Origin: Rhodocyclaceae bacterium
Lineage (GTDB): Bacteria > Pseudomonadota > Gammaproteobacteria > Burkholderiales > Rhodocyclaceae
DNA length: 35,097 nt
Direction: 5' to 3'
NCBI GenBank assembly: GCA_020445785.1
Contig: JAGRFZ010000042.1
Coordinates: 8,517-43,613 of the forward strand
A program made the position numbers and the translations under genes. Of this stretch, positions 24,952 through 33,257 are shown in pieces (position 1 is the first letter of the stretch; each line of letters begins with the position of its first letter). The notes below the pieces were generated by a model. That model ran no database searches. It had not been told where the DNA came from and was given only the letters and a program-made list of their open reading frames with translations.

Positions 24952-25955
24952 AGCGAATCGACTGCCGCCGGCAGATGGTGGGTCTTTCCCTGGTAGAACT
25001 GCTGGTCGGGATGACCCTGGGGCTGATCGTGATGGCCGGTGTGGCATCGGTGTTCACGTCGACCGGCACGACCAATCGGACCAACGAGAACCTGGCGCGG
25101 CTGCAGGAGTCGGCACGGATGGCGTTCAGCATGGTGTCGCGCGACGTGCGCGATGCGGGGCTCAACGACTGCGGACGCATCACCCAGATCATGAACGTGC
25201 TTACCAACGCGGTGGCGCTGCCGTGGGCGAACTGGGTCGGCGGCATCCAGGGCTACGAGGGCGGCACCCTGGTGCCGGGTCTGGTTAGCGGCGCCGGCGC
25301 CGACCAGCGGGTCATCGGCGAAGATGCGGTTCGCATCATGAAGGGGGACACGACGACCACGGTATCGGTGGTCGGCCACAATCCCGGCGCGACCCGCTTC
25401 ACGCTCACGGACACGACCCTGTTCTCGCCGGGCGATGTCCTCGTGGCGTGCGATTTTCTGCAGGCCACGATCTTCCAGGCAGTGGCCATCAACGACGGTC
25501 CGAAGACCCTGACCCATGCGCTCGGCGGTGCCGCCCCCGGCAATTGCTGCACCGGTCTCGGATTCGCCGCCGTCCCCGCGCCGCCGGCCGGGCGCAATTA
25601 TCAATACCTGCCGACCTCGGCGGTGATGCGCTTCGATTCCGTGGTCTGGTACGTCGGCAACAACGGCCGCCCCGATTCCGGTGGGCGCTCGCTCTACCGC
25701 CAGGTTCTGCGAGGCAACGCCCTGGTCGCCGAGGAGGTGCTGGAGGGCGTCAGCGGCATGCAACTGCAATATCTGGTCGACGGCGCCAACACCTACGTCG
25801 ATGCGGCGGCCGTCGCCGACTGGAGCACCGTGCTCGCGGTGCGGGTCAATCTGACGATCGACGGGGTCAATCGCGATCTCGCTGCCGACGGTTCCATGGA
25901 ACGGGTGCGCCGCAACTTTACCAACGTCGTCGTGCTGCGCAACCGGGTGTCGTGA
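24948..25955 (+). CDS. pilW: Type IV pilus minor pilin PilW
   Basis: This 335-residue prepilin has a class III leader ending QMVG, then LSLVELLVGMTLGLIVMAGV with Glu5. The following RLQESARMAFSMVSRDVRDAGLNDCG is the PilW landmark, and a C-terminal region covers GMQLQYLVDG and DLAADGSMERVRRNFTNVVVLRNR. ATG 24948 overlaps the pilV stop by four bases. Acts with PilX and PilY1 at the pilus tip. Confidence 0.92.
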   Translation: MKRIDCRRQMVGLSLVELLVGMTLGLIVMAGVASVFTSTGTTNRTNENLARLQESARMAFSMVSRDVRDAGLNDCGRITQIMNVLTNAVALPWANWVGGIQGYEGGTLVPGLVSGAGADQRVIGEDAVRIMKGDTTTTVSVVGHNPGATRFTLTDTTLFSPGDVLVACDFLQATIFQAVAINDGPKTLTHALGGAAPGNCCTGLGFAAVPAPPAGRNYQYLPTSAVMRFDSVVWYVGNNGRPDSGGRSLYRQVLRGNALVAEEVLEGVSGMQLQYLVDGANTYVDAAAVADWSTVLAVRVNLTIDGVNRDLAADGSMERVRRNFTNVVVLRNRVS

Positions 25956-26476
25956 TGAAGGCTGCCCAAATGAATTCGTCCAGGCAAGGTGGTACGGCGC
26001 TGATCGTGGCGCTGGTGATGCTGGTGGCACTGATGCTGCTGGGAATCTCGGGAATCAAGGGCACCAGCCTGCAGATGCGCATGGGCGCCGGCCTCTACGA
26101 CCGAGAAATCGCGTTCCGCGCCGCCGAAAAAGGCTTGCGTGCGGCAGGCGTGGTGGTGGCGCCGATGCCGCCCTTCGTCGATGCCACCCTCGATGGCTTG
26201 TACACCACGCCGGTGCCGACCACCAACGCGAACTACGTCGAACGTTGGGAGAATCCGGCCACGTTCTGGATGAACGCACCGGCCATCGCGGCCGGGCCGC
26301 GCCAGATCACGCCGCAGTACATCGCCGAAGACATGGGCGAGTGGCCCGAACCGGAGTGTGCCGGCAGTTTCCCGCGCGATCCGCTGTGCTACTCGGCCCG
26401 GTACCGAATCACCGCGCGGAGCTCGGCGCCCGACGACAATGCGTCCGTGGTGCTCCAATCGACATTCAGGCCCTGA
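25955..26476 (+). CDS. pilX: Type IV pilus minor pilin PilX
   Basis: This 173-residue protein has the leader SSRQGG before TALIVALVMLVALMLLGISG. Mature position 5 is Val rather than Glu, a pattern also seen in GspK/PilX-type tip pilins. The PilX_N signature GTSLQMRMGAGLYDREIAFRAAEKGLR follows. It starts on the base where pilW stops; GTG 25952 is an alternative start. Cysteines near the C-terminus (ECAG, DPLCY) may form a disulfide. Confidence 0.9.
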   Translation: MKAAQMNSSRQGGTALIVALVMLVALMLLGISGIKGTSLQMRMGAGLYDREIAFRAAEKGLRAAGVVVAPMPPFVDATLDGLYTTPVPTTNANYVERWENPATFWMNAPAIAAGPRQITPQYIAEDMGEWPEPECAGSFPRDPLCYSARYRITARSSAPDDNASVVLQSTFRP

Positions 26477-26492
26477 ATCCAGGGGGGACGTC

Positions 26493-29400
26493 ATGACCAA
26501 GAAACATACCGACCATTCCCGAAAATTGCGGCAGGCGCCGAGGCGACTCGCCGTGGCGGTCGCCCTTGCGGTCTCGGCCATTTCGCCGCCCGGCCTGGCG
26601 AGCGTGGACATCGCGAGTTCGCCCTTGCTGACCTCGTCGGCCGTGGCGCCGAACATCATGTTCCTGCTCGACGATTCCGGGTCGATGCACTGGGAGTTCA
26701 TGCCGGACAGCGTGCCCGGGGCCACCGCCTACGTGTTCCCGCGGCCGCGGGACAACATGGCGGAGACCGGCAGCAACGGCGCGACGATCTACGGCGCCAA
26801 CGACTACAACAACGACGTACCGAACTACGAGAACGACAACACGCGCAACCTGCGGATGCGTTCGCCGCAGAACAACCTCGTCTATTACAACCCGGCAATC
26901 CAGTACCGACCCTGGCGGACTTTCAGCGCCGCGGCGGCCAACGGCGGCAGCGCCGTCGCCGTGGCGGGTGATGCCGAAGGAAACGTCGATCCGCACAACG
27001 CACCCTACAACCCGTTCGCGCCGAATCGCGGTGCCCTGGACCTCGATCCGACGGATCCGGATGGCGTGCGCCTGTATGCCGACTGGCGGTCGTCGTCCGG
27101 AGGCTCGTGCCTGGGCGAGGAAAATTGCTACATCTGGCCCATCACGTTCTACATCTACAAGGGCGCGGGCGACCGCGACGTGGCCGCGAGCTACGTGCGC
27201 TACCAGGTGCGGAACAACACCGGCTATCGCTGGGATCTCAATGGCGGATCCGAGGAGCAGGTGACCGAGTTCAGCTGGATCGACAACAACGGCAAGGCCT
27301 TCACGCGCACGGTCGATGCCGAGATCCAGAATTTCGCCAATTGGTTCAGCTATTCGCGGTCGCGCCTGCTGGCCGCCCGCGGCGGTGCCAGCCTGGCGTT
27401 CTCGAACCTCGGCGACAATTATCGCGTCGGCTTCACGACCATCAACCGCAAGGGTCAGGATGCCTACACCCACGACATCGATACGACGGTGGACTTCTCC
27501 GGTGCGGCCCGCGAAGCGTGGTTCGGCAAGCTGCTCGGGGTCGATGTCTCGACTTTCGGTACACCGCTGCGCTCCGCGCTGAAATGGGCCGGCGATTACT
27601 ACTCGAGCACCATCGACGGCAACAAATGGCTGCCCGCCGACGAGGCCGCCTGTCGACGCAGCTTCACGATCCTGACCACCGACGGCTACTGGAACGGCCC
27701 CGACCCCGGCGTCGGCAATGCCGACAATGCCGATGGACCGACCCACACCAACCATCTGGAGGTCGGCGAAACGGGCGGCTACAGCGCCGGGCCGCCGTAT
27801 GCCGACGGCTTCTCCAACACCCTGGCCGACGTCGCCATGCACTACTGGAAGAACGACCTGGACGGGGCGGACAACAAGGTCAAGCCGACACCGGACGACC
27901 CGAACGCCTTCTGGCAGCACATGAACACCTTCACGCTGTCGATCGGCCTGCGGGGCACGCTCGACCCGAATCAACCCCTGGCCGACGACTTCAGTGGCTG
28001 GCCCGACCCGTTCTCGGGCGACCAGAACCGCAAGATCGACGATCTCTGGCATGCGGCGGTGAACGGCCGGGGCCAGTTCGTGGCCGCGCGCGATCCGGTC
28101 GAGTTCGCCGACGGCCTGGCTGCCGCCCTCAAGGCGATCTCCGACGTGGCGGGCAGTGCCTCCAGCCTGTCCGGCAACACCACGTCCTTGAGTACCGAGT
28201 CGATGGTGTTCCAGGCTCGCTACGTCGCCGGCATCTGGTCGGGCGATCTGCGCGCCTGGACGCTCGACGCCGCTTCCGGTGAAGTCAACGTCGGCGCCGA
28301 TCCGGCCAACCCTGTACCCGAATGGTCCGCCAACGAGAAGCTCAGTGCAGTGTCTGCGGACAACCGCAACATCTGGACGTCCCTGGCCGGTGCGCCCACC
28401 GAGTTCACGTCGGGAAATGCCGCGGTGGTCAACGCGATCGGCAATGGCGCAACCGCGGCCCTGGTGGATTATCTGCGGGGCGACAAGAGCGGCGAAGGCG
28501 CGGGGGTGACCGATTTCCGCCAGCGCGAGGACGGCGTGCTCGGTGACATCGTCAATTCGACGCCGGCCTACGTCGCAAAACCGCTCAACCGCCTGTGGGA
28601 GCGCACGACGATTGCCGGCGCGGGCAAGTACCAGGACTTTCGCAATGGCCAGGCGAATCGGCCGCCGGTGGTCTATGTCGGCGCCAACGACGGCATGCTG
28701 CACGCGTTCGACGCCCACGCCGAGGCGCAGGGGGGCGGCGAGGAATTGTTCGCCTATGTGCCGTCCGCGGTCCTCGGCAAGCTCGGGGCCTTGTCCAAGC
28801 AGGACTACGCCCACGAGTTCTACGTCGATGGCGACGTCGTGGTCGAGGATATCTACAGCGGCAACCAGTGGCGCAGCCTGTTGGTGGCTTCGCTGGGTCG
28901 CGGCGGCCGCATGTTGTTCGCGCTCGACGTCACCAGTCCGGGCGCCGGCCTCGGCAGCGCCAACGTGATGTGGGAGACCAGCGGCGCAGAGGTCCCCGAG
29001 ATGGGCAACGTGCTGTCCGCGCCGGTGATTGCGCCGATGAACAACGGCAAGTGGGGCGTGATCGTCGGCAACGGCTTCAACGGCAGCGACGACAAGGCCC
29101 ACCTGATCATTCTGGATGCCGAGACCGGCGCCGAATTGGCCGTGCTCGCCACCGACAACATCACCTCCAACGGCCTCAGCGGCGTCGGTGGCTGGGACGA
29201 CGACGGCGACGGCGACGTGGATGTGCTCTATGGCGGCGACATCAACGGGCGGTTGTGGAAGTTCGATGTCTCGGCCACCGATCCGGGTTCATGGATCACG
29301 GCCAACGGCGGCAGCCCGATCTTCGCGGCCGTGCGCGGCGGCAAGAAGCAGCCGATCACCGCACCGCCGCTGGTCGGCCGGCATCCCGAGACCGGCGAGC

Positions 29401-30155
29401 TGTGGGTGTTCTTCGGTACCGGCCGGTTCATTTCCGGCGCCGACCGCAGCGACACCTCGGTGCAGACCTGGTACGGCATTCGCGACAAGATCGTGGATGC
29501 GGTCCAGGGGGTGCCCGGCCGCAGCGACCTCGTCGAGCGGATCATCAAGGAGCAGGGCACCTACGTGTCGTCCGACAACGGCAATACGACCAGCTATACG
29601 GCGGTGCCGGACGGCAACGTCGCGCCCGCCGGGTCGACCGTGGTCGGCCACTATCGCCTGATCAGCGATCCGCTGGATGCGCCGGGTTCGGGCTCCGACG
29701 AGATCGTCGATGCCGCCGGCAACTATCTCAAGCACGGCTGGCATCTCGACCTGCTTCCGCCCGGCTCGGGCGGTACCGGCGAACGCATGCTGGTGCGCAA
29801 CACCATGCTCAAGAACGTGTTGCTGGGCGAAACCCTGACACCGAACATTTCGCCGTGCGGCGAACTCGGAGACGGCTGGCTGATGGCCATCAACCCCTGG
29901 TTCGGCGGCCGACCGGTGAATGAGTTCTTCGACATCGACGGCGACGGCGAAGTGGACGAGCACGACCGCATCAACGACGAGACGGTCACCGGTTGGAAAC
30001 ACGGCAACGGTGGCATGCCCTACGTCCAACGCTGCAACGAAGGGCTTTGCGTGACCTCGGGGTCGACCGACGGGGATTCGCCGCCGGAGACGGTCAATGC
30101 CAAGGACGACACCGTGCGTGGCCGTCTGTCCTGGCGCGAACTTCTGGAGGACTGA
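26493..30155 (+). CDS. pilY1: PilY1: pilus tip adhesin and assembly factor
   Basis: This large exported protein has 1220 residues. After a signal peptide (about 1-37, PRRLAVAVALAVSAI) comes a von Willebrand A-like part with MIDAS residues D60-x-S62-x-S64 (FLLDDSGSM). The C-terminal ~550 residues form the PilY1 beta-propeller: PPVVYVGANDGMLHAFDAH, then a Ca-binding loop rich in Asp (D902 to D910) before VDVLYGGDINGRLWKFD. A second EF-hand-like loop is at D1147-I-D1149-G-D1151. PilY1 caps the minor pilin complex and controls extension, adhesion and surface sensing. ATG 26493 lies 16 bases after pilX. Confidence 0.95.
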   Translation: MTKKHTDHSRKLRQAPRRLAVAVALAVSAISPPGLASVDIASSPLLTSSAVAPNIMFLLDDSGSMHWEFMPDSVPGATAYVFPRPRDNMAETGSNGATIYGANDYNNDVPNYENDNTRNLRMRSPQNNLVYYNPAIQYRPWRTFSAAAANGGSAVAVAGDAEGNVDPHNAPYNPFAPNRGALDLDPTDPDGVRLYADWRSSSGGSCLGEENCYIWPITFYIYKGAGDRDVAASYVRYQVRNNTGYRWDLNGGSEEQVTEFSWIDNNGKAFTRTVDAEIQNFANWFSYSRSRLLAARGGASLAFSNLGDNYRVGFTTINRKGQDAYTHDIDTTVDFSGAAREAWFGKLLGVDVSTFGTPLRSALKWAGDYYSSTIDGNKWLPADEAACRRSFTILTTDGYWNGPDPGVGNADNADGPTHTNHLEVGETGGYSAGPPYADGFSNTLADVAMHYWKNDLDGADNKVKPTPDDPNAFWQHMNTFTLSIGLRGTLDPNQPLADDFSGWPDPFSGDQNRKIDDLWHAAVNGRGQFVAARDPVEFADGLAAALKAISDVAGSASSLSGNTTSLSTESMVFQARYVAGIWSGDLRAWTLDAASGEVNVGADPANPVPEWSANEKLSAVSADNRNIWTSLAGAPTEFTSGNAAVVNAIGNGATAALVDYLRGDKSGEGAGVTDFRQREDGVLGDIVNSTPAYVAKPLNRLWERTTIAGAGKYQDFRNGQANRPPVVYVGANDGMLHAFDAHAEAQGGGEELFAYVPSAVLGKLGALSKQDYAHEFYVDGDVVVEDIYSGNQWRSLLVASLGRGGRMLFALDVTSPGAGLGSANVMWETSGAEVPEMGNVLSAPVIAPMNNGKWGVIVGNGFNGSDDKAHLIILDAETGAELAVLATDNITSNGLSGVGGWDDDGDGDVDVLYGGDINGRLWKFDVSATDPGSWITANGGSPIFAAVRGGKKQPITAPPLVGRHPETGELWVFFGTGRFISGADRSDTSVQTWYGIRDKIVDAVQGVPGRSDLVERIIKEQGTYVSSDNGNTTSYTAVPDGNVAPAGSTVVGHYRLISDPLDAPGSGSDEIVDAAGNYLKHGWHLDLLPPGSGGTGERMLVRNTMLKNVLLGETLTPNISPCGELGDGWLMAINPWFGGRPVNEFFDIDGDGEVDEHDRINDETVTGWKHGNGGMPYVQRCNEGLCVTSGSTDGDSPPETVNAKDDTVRGRLSWRELLED

Positions 30156-30156
30156 G

Positions 30157-30501
30157 ATGAAACTACGGTCAATGGCGCGAATCGCGCTGCTGGCGACGAC
30201 GGCGGCCCTGGCGGCGCCGCTCGTGGCCGACGACGAAATGCCGCCGCTGCCGCTGTACATGCTCGAGCAGCGTGGCACGCTGACCCGCATCGACGTCGCG
30301 CGGCGGATGGTCTGGATCGATCGCAAGCCCTACAAGGTCACCGATGAGACCCACGCCTATATCGGCGCACGCCGGCTCGACGATCTGCGGAAGCTGCCGC
30401 GAGGAGGCAGCGTCGCATACATGCCCGGCACCGGCGGCGCGCTGACCTCGCTGTGGGCGGAGCAGGCGGCACCCGAGTCCCCCGGGAGACGGCGCAAATG
30501 A
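30157..30501 (+). CDS. PilY2-like small exported pilus protein
   Basis: This 114-residue protein has a signal peptide (MKLRSMARIALLATTAALAAPLVA) and a small beta-type domain: RGTLTRIDVARRMVWIDRKPYKVTDETHAYIG, then LPRGGSVAYMPG. Position between pilY1 and pilE and length (P. aeruginosa PilY2 is about 115 residues) match PilY2, whose role in pilus assembly is poorly understood. The start is one base after the pilY1 stop and its stop overlaps pilE. The assignment rests on synteny, size and a fold-like pattern. Confidence 0.78.
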   Translation: MKLRSMARIALLATTAALAAPLVADDEMPPLPLYMLEQRGTLTRIDVARRMVWIDRKPYKVTDETHAYIGARRLDDLRKLPRGGSVAYMPGTGGALTSLWAEQAAPESPGRRRK

Positions 30502-30944
30502 TCGGGCATGTGTCAGCGCGAGCGCGCGGATTTTCGTTGATCGAGTTGCTCATCGTGGTCGGCATCGTCTCGATCCTGACCGCAATCGCCTATCCGTCGT
30601 ACACGTCGCACGTGGCGAAGACGAAACGCGGCAAGGCCGAAGGGTGTCTGCTCGAATACGCGCAGTTTCTGGAGCGCAACTACACCCTCGCCCTGCGCTA
30701 CGACCAGGACAGCAACAACGCCAACGTCGCGCTGCCGGCGCTGGAGTGCAGCAACGAGCTCAACGGCTTCTTCGCGTTCTCGGCGCCGACCCTCAACGCC
30801 ACCGCCTACACCTTGTCGGCTGCGCCGACGAAGGTCCAAACCGACGCGGACGTCGCTTGCGGCTGCACCATGACCTTGACGCAGCAAGGGGTGAAAGGCG
30901 TCGATGGCGCGTGCGGCAAGCCGGCCAAGGCGTGCTGGAAATAG
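30498..30944 (+). CDS. pilE: Type IV pilus minor pilin PilE
   Basis: This 148-residue prepilin has leader MIGHVSARARG before FSLIELLIVVGIVSILTAIAYPSY with Glu5, the strongest prepilin motif in the operon. The AEGCLLEYAQFLERNYTL helix and C-terminal paired cysteines (VACGCTMTL, GACGKPAKACWK) fit the PilE minor pilin. It closes the operon in the same order as in P. aeruginosa. ATG 30498 overlaps the previous stop. It is convergent with the lyase gene across a 24-base GC-repetitive gap (GCGCGC-TC-GCGCGC) that could form a short hairpin. Confidence 0.92.
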   Translation: MIGHVSARARGFSLIELLIVVGIVSILTAIAYPSYTSHVAKTKRGKAEGCLLEYAQFLERNYTLALRYDQDSNNANVALPALECSNELNGFFAFSAPTLNATAYTLSAAPTKVQTDADVACGCTMTLTQQGVKGVDGACGKPAKACWK

Positions 30945-30968
30945 CCGCGCGCTCGCGCGCGCCGTCGC

Positions 30969-31979
30969 TCAGCGCGCGAACAGCTCGTCGATGGCGCCGG
31001 TGGTCGGTACGCCGGTCGCCCGGGCGCGCTGCAGCAGGGTCCAGTAGTAGCGGTAGGACGCGCGGTCGTGCAGCTTGCCGGCGTGCTGGATCGGCCCCCA
31101 GTCGGCATCGATGGCGGCGAGGATGATCTCTGCGGCCTCGCTCACCTCGGCGAAATCGGGCCGCATCGCCTCGAGGATCGGCTCGATCTGATTGGGGTGG
31201 ATGCTCCACATCCGCAGGAAGGCGAATTCGTCGCGCGCGCGCGCCGCATCCTGGCGAATGAGCGCCGTGTCCCTCAGTTCGGTGGTGACGTTGTGCGACG
31301 GCACGACACCGTTGGCCAGTGCGGCGGCGGCGATTTCGCACTTGGCCCGGCGTACCAGCGGGTGGTCGAATTGTCCCGGGCTTCTCATGGCGGAGCCGCC
31401 GATCGCGCCGCCGTGGGCGCTGACGAAATCCATCAGGCCGAAGTCCAGCGATTCGACGCCGTCGATGGCGGCGATCTCCCAGACCTCACGCAGCGCGCCA
31501 TGGGTTTCGATCAAGACGTGCACCGGTATCGGCTGCGCGATCCCGGCGTGATGTTCGATTTCGCGCAGTGCCGCCAACTGGGTTCGGACGTCGCCGGCCG
31601 AGCACGGTTTGGGCAGCGTGACGAAGGGCAGGCGGGTGCCGGCCCGCGGGATGAGGATCTCGAGGTCGGCACGCCAGTGCGGATGGGTGACGTCGTGGAT
31701 GCGCACCCCGACACGGCCGTGGCGATTGGCACCGCTCATCACGATGTCGGCGCACATTTCCACATGCTGGCGCTCGGCGCCGGCCGCCGCGCCGTCCTCG
31801 CAATCGCAGGTGACGTCGAATACCGGTCCCATCTCGGCCTGCAGCGCCAGCGCCTTGCCGATCAGCTTTTCCGAGCCGGCGTAATGATCGACGGCGGGCA
31901 GCGACGGAAGCGCCTGTTCGCCGGCGAACAGGATCTGCGAGGGGTGAACGCTTGCCTGGTCTCGAGGGCTCATCGACAT
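30969..31979 (-). CDS. HpcH/HpaI (CitE-like) CoA-ester lyase family protein
   Basis: This TIM-barrel family protein of 336 residues has CitE-type landmarks: a CDCEDGAAAGAE loop, an Arg-containing GVRIHDVTHPHW segment, the acidic LIETHGALREV strand, FGLMDFVSAHGG with a probable metal-binding Asp, and SIHPNQIEPI. Family members cleave or form malyl-, citramalyl- or citryl-CoA. Here there is no citrate-lyase partner (no CitD/CitF), so malyl- or citramalyl-CoA type substrates are more likely. It lies downstream of mdh and near sdh, pointing to a TCA/glyoxylate side reaction. The start is uncertain: ATG 31979, 31973 and 32006 are all possible, none with a clear ribosome-binding site; 32006 falls in the loop of the mdh terminator hairpin. 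Confidence 0.82.
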   Translation of the reverse strand: MSMSPRDQASVHPSQILFAGEQALPSLPAVDHYAGSEKLIGKALALQAEMGPVFDVTCDCEDGAAAGAERQHVEMCADIVMSGANRHGRVGVRIHDVTHPHWRADLEILIPRAGTRLPFVTLPKPCSAGDVRTQLAALREIEHHAGIAQPIPVHVLIETHGALREVWEIAAIDGVESLDFGLMDFVSAHGGAIGGSAMRSPGQFDHPLVRRAKCEIAAAALANGVVPSHNVTTELRDTALIRQDAARARDEFAFLRMWSIHPNQIEPILEAMRPDFAEVSEAAEIILAAIDADWGPIQHAGKLHDRASYRYYWTLLQRARATGVPTTGAIDELFAR

Positions 31980-31985
31980 CACTGC

Positions 31986-32021
31986 AAAGAAAAAGGGCCG
32001 CGGCATTGTACCGCGACCCTT
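31986..32021 (-). terminator. Rho-independent terminator of mdh
   Basis: On the reverse-strand RNA, AAGGGUCGCGG (32021-32011) pairs with CCGCGGCCCUU (32003-31993), one G-U pair included, with a seven-base loop, followed by a U-rich tail (UUUUUCUUU) to 31986. It begins 25 bases after the mdh stop and runs into the start region of the lyase gene. Confidence 0.88.
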
Positions 32022-32046
32022 GCTGGCCGGTGCCGGACGACGCTGC

Positions 32047-33036
32047 TTATTTCAGCATGTCGGCCACTGCGGCGCGCTCGTCCTCGAGCTCGGCCAGGGT
32101 CTTGTTGATCTTCTCCTGGGAGTAGTCGTCGACGTCGAGGCCCTGAATGATCGAGAACTCACCGTTCTTGCATTCGCACGGGAAGCCGAAGACGACGCCT
32201 TCCGGAATGCCGTAGGAACCGTCGGACGGCACGCCCATGGTGACCCAGTCGTCCGAGCCCAGCGCCCAGTCGTGCATGTGATCGATCGCAGCGTTGGCGG
32301 CCGATGCGGCGGATGACAGGCCGCGTGCCTCGATGATCGCGGCGCCGCGCTTGCCGACGGTCGGCAGGAACACGTCGTTGTTCCAGGCGTGGTCGTTCAC
32401 CAAGGCCTTGACCGAGTCGCCGTTGGACTCGCAGAAACGGTAGTCGGCGTACATGCTCGGGGAATGGTTGCCCCACACCACCATCTTGCGGAAGCTCGAC
32501 ACCGGGCGGCCGGTCTTGGCGGAGAGTTGCGACAGCGCACGGTTGTGGTCGAGGCGCAGCATGCCGTGGTAGTTGTTCGGGTTGGTGCGGCCGACCTTTC
32601 GCGCCGCAGCGGCGGCGATGTAGGCATTGGTGTTGCACGGATTGCCGACCACCAGCACGCGCACGTTTTCATTGGCGTTTTCGGCGATGGCCTTGCCCTG
32701 GACCGTGAAGATCGCGCCGTTGGCGGTGAGCAGGTCGGCACGCTCCATGCCGGGGCCGCGCGGGCGGGCGCCCACCAGCAGGCAGAAATCGGCATCCTTG
32801 AAAGCAACGTTGGGATCGTCGGTCGCGAGCATCCCCGCGAGCAGCGGGAAGGCGCAGTCCTCGAGTTCCATCATCACGCCCTTGACCGCCTTCTGGGCCT
32901 GGGGCAGGTCGAGCAGTTGCAGAATGACCGGCTGATCCTGGCCCAGCATCTCGCCGCTGGCGATCCGGAAAAGCAGGCTGTATCCGATCTGGCCGGCGGC
33001 GCCGGTGACTGCGACACGAACGGGTGCTTTGCTCAT
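32047..33036 (-). CDS. mdh: Malate dehydrogenase
   Basis: This TCA-cycle enzyme oxidises malate to oxaloacetate with NAD. The 329 residues show the Rossmann motif [18 protein letters not shown], the substrate Arg loop [36 protein letters not shown], and the catalytic His in [13 protein letters not shown]. It belongs to the longer, cytosolic-type MDH group seen in betaproteobacteria. ATG 33036 ([12 protein letters not shown]) is preceded by GAGGGAG at a good distance; the in-frame ATG six codons earlier is not used. The gene is divergent from gntR and has its own promoter and terminator. Confidence 0.97.
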   Translation of the reverse strand: MSKAPVRVAVTGAAGQIGYSLLFRIASGEMLGQDQPVILQLLDLPQAQKAVKGVMMELEDCAFPLLAGMLATDDPNVAFKDADFCLLVGARPRGPGMERADLLTANGAIFTVQGKAIAENANENVRVLVVGNPCNTNAYIAAAAARKVGRTNPNNYHGMLRLDHNRALSQLSAKTGRPVSSFRKMVVWGNHSPSMYADYRFCESNGDSVKALVNDHAWNNDVFLPTVGKRGAAIIEARGLSSAASAANAAIDHMHDWALGSDDWVTMGVPSDGSYGIPEGVVFGFPCECKNGEFSIIQGLDVDDYSQEKINKTLAELEDERAAVADMLK

Positions 33037-33154
33037 GAAATGACTCCCTCTCACGTTGTAAGCCGAAGCGGCATATGTCTTGGTTCAATGGCGTTCTGGC
33101 GCGGCCGCGGTGGAACCCCTCGGGCACTCGGCGGGCCACGCGTGCGGCGGGAGC

Positions 33155-33183
33155 ATCCTAGTGGGGCGGCAATGAATTGTCAA
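33155..33183 (-). promoter_or_regulatory. Sigma-70 promoter of mdh
   Basis: On the reverse strand TTGACA (33183-33178), a perfect -35, and TAGGAT (33160-33155), four of six for the -10, are 17 bases apart. The predicted start near 33148 leaves a ~110-base leader. The -35 lies inside the inverted repeat at 33172-33188. Confidence 0.72.
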
Positions 33184-33188
33184 TTCAT
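33172..33188. promoter_or_regulatory. Perfect inverted repeat over the mdh -35 (probable operator)
   Basis: ATGAATTG-T-CAATTCAT is a perfect 8-bp inverted repeat around one base. It covers the mdh -35 and, on the other strand, a TTGTCA that could be the -35 of gntR. Confidence 0.6.
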
Positions 33189-33205
33189 GTATGTTGTCTT
33201 ATATA
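33177..33205 (+). promoter_or_regulatory. Candidate gntR promoter, back-to-back with the mdh promoter
   Basis: TTGTCA (33177-33182) and TATATA (33200-33205) are 17 bases apart; an alternative -10, TATAAG, is at 33202-33207. The -35 is shared base for base with the mdh -35 on the other strand. A start near 33212 would be inside the second inverted repeat, suggesting autorepression. Confidence 0.45.
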
Positions 33206-33216
33206 AGATATAAGAC
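33196..33216. promoter_or_regulatory. Inverted repeat upstream of gntR (probable GntR operator)
   Basis: GTCTTATAT-N3-ATATAAGAC is a perfect 9-bp inverted repeat. Inside it TCTTATATAAGA (33197-33208) is itself a perfect palindrome. The GT...AC ends and AT-rich centre fit GntR-type sites. The region lies 42 bases before the gntR start. Confidence 0.65.
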
Positions 33217-33257
33217 TAATGTAGACCTTTTTGAATTTTTGTGATGGAATGCGCGCC

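Noticed and set aside
26466-29102. An 878-codon frame on the minus strand opposite pilY1
   Set aside because: It mirrors a strong PilY1 coding frame and shows no membrane, motif or start-site signal of its own.
30946-30962. GCGCGC repeat between pilE and the lyase gene as a terminator
   Set aside because: The stem is short with almost no loop and no U-run, and such runs are common in this sequence.
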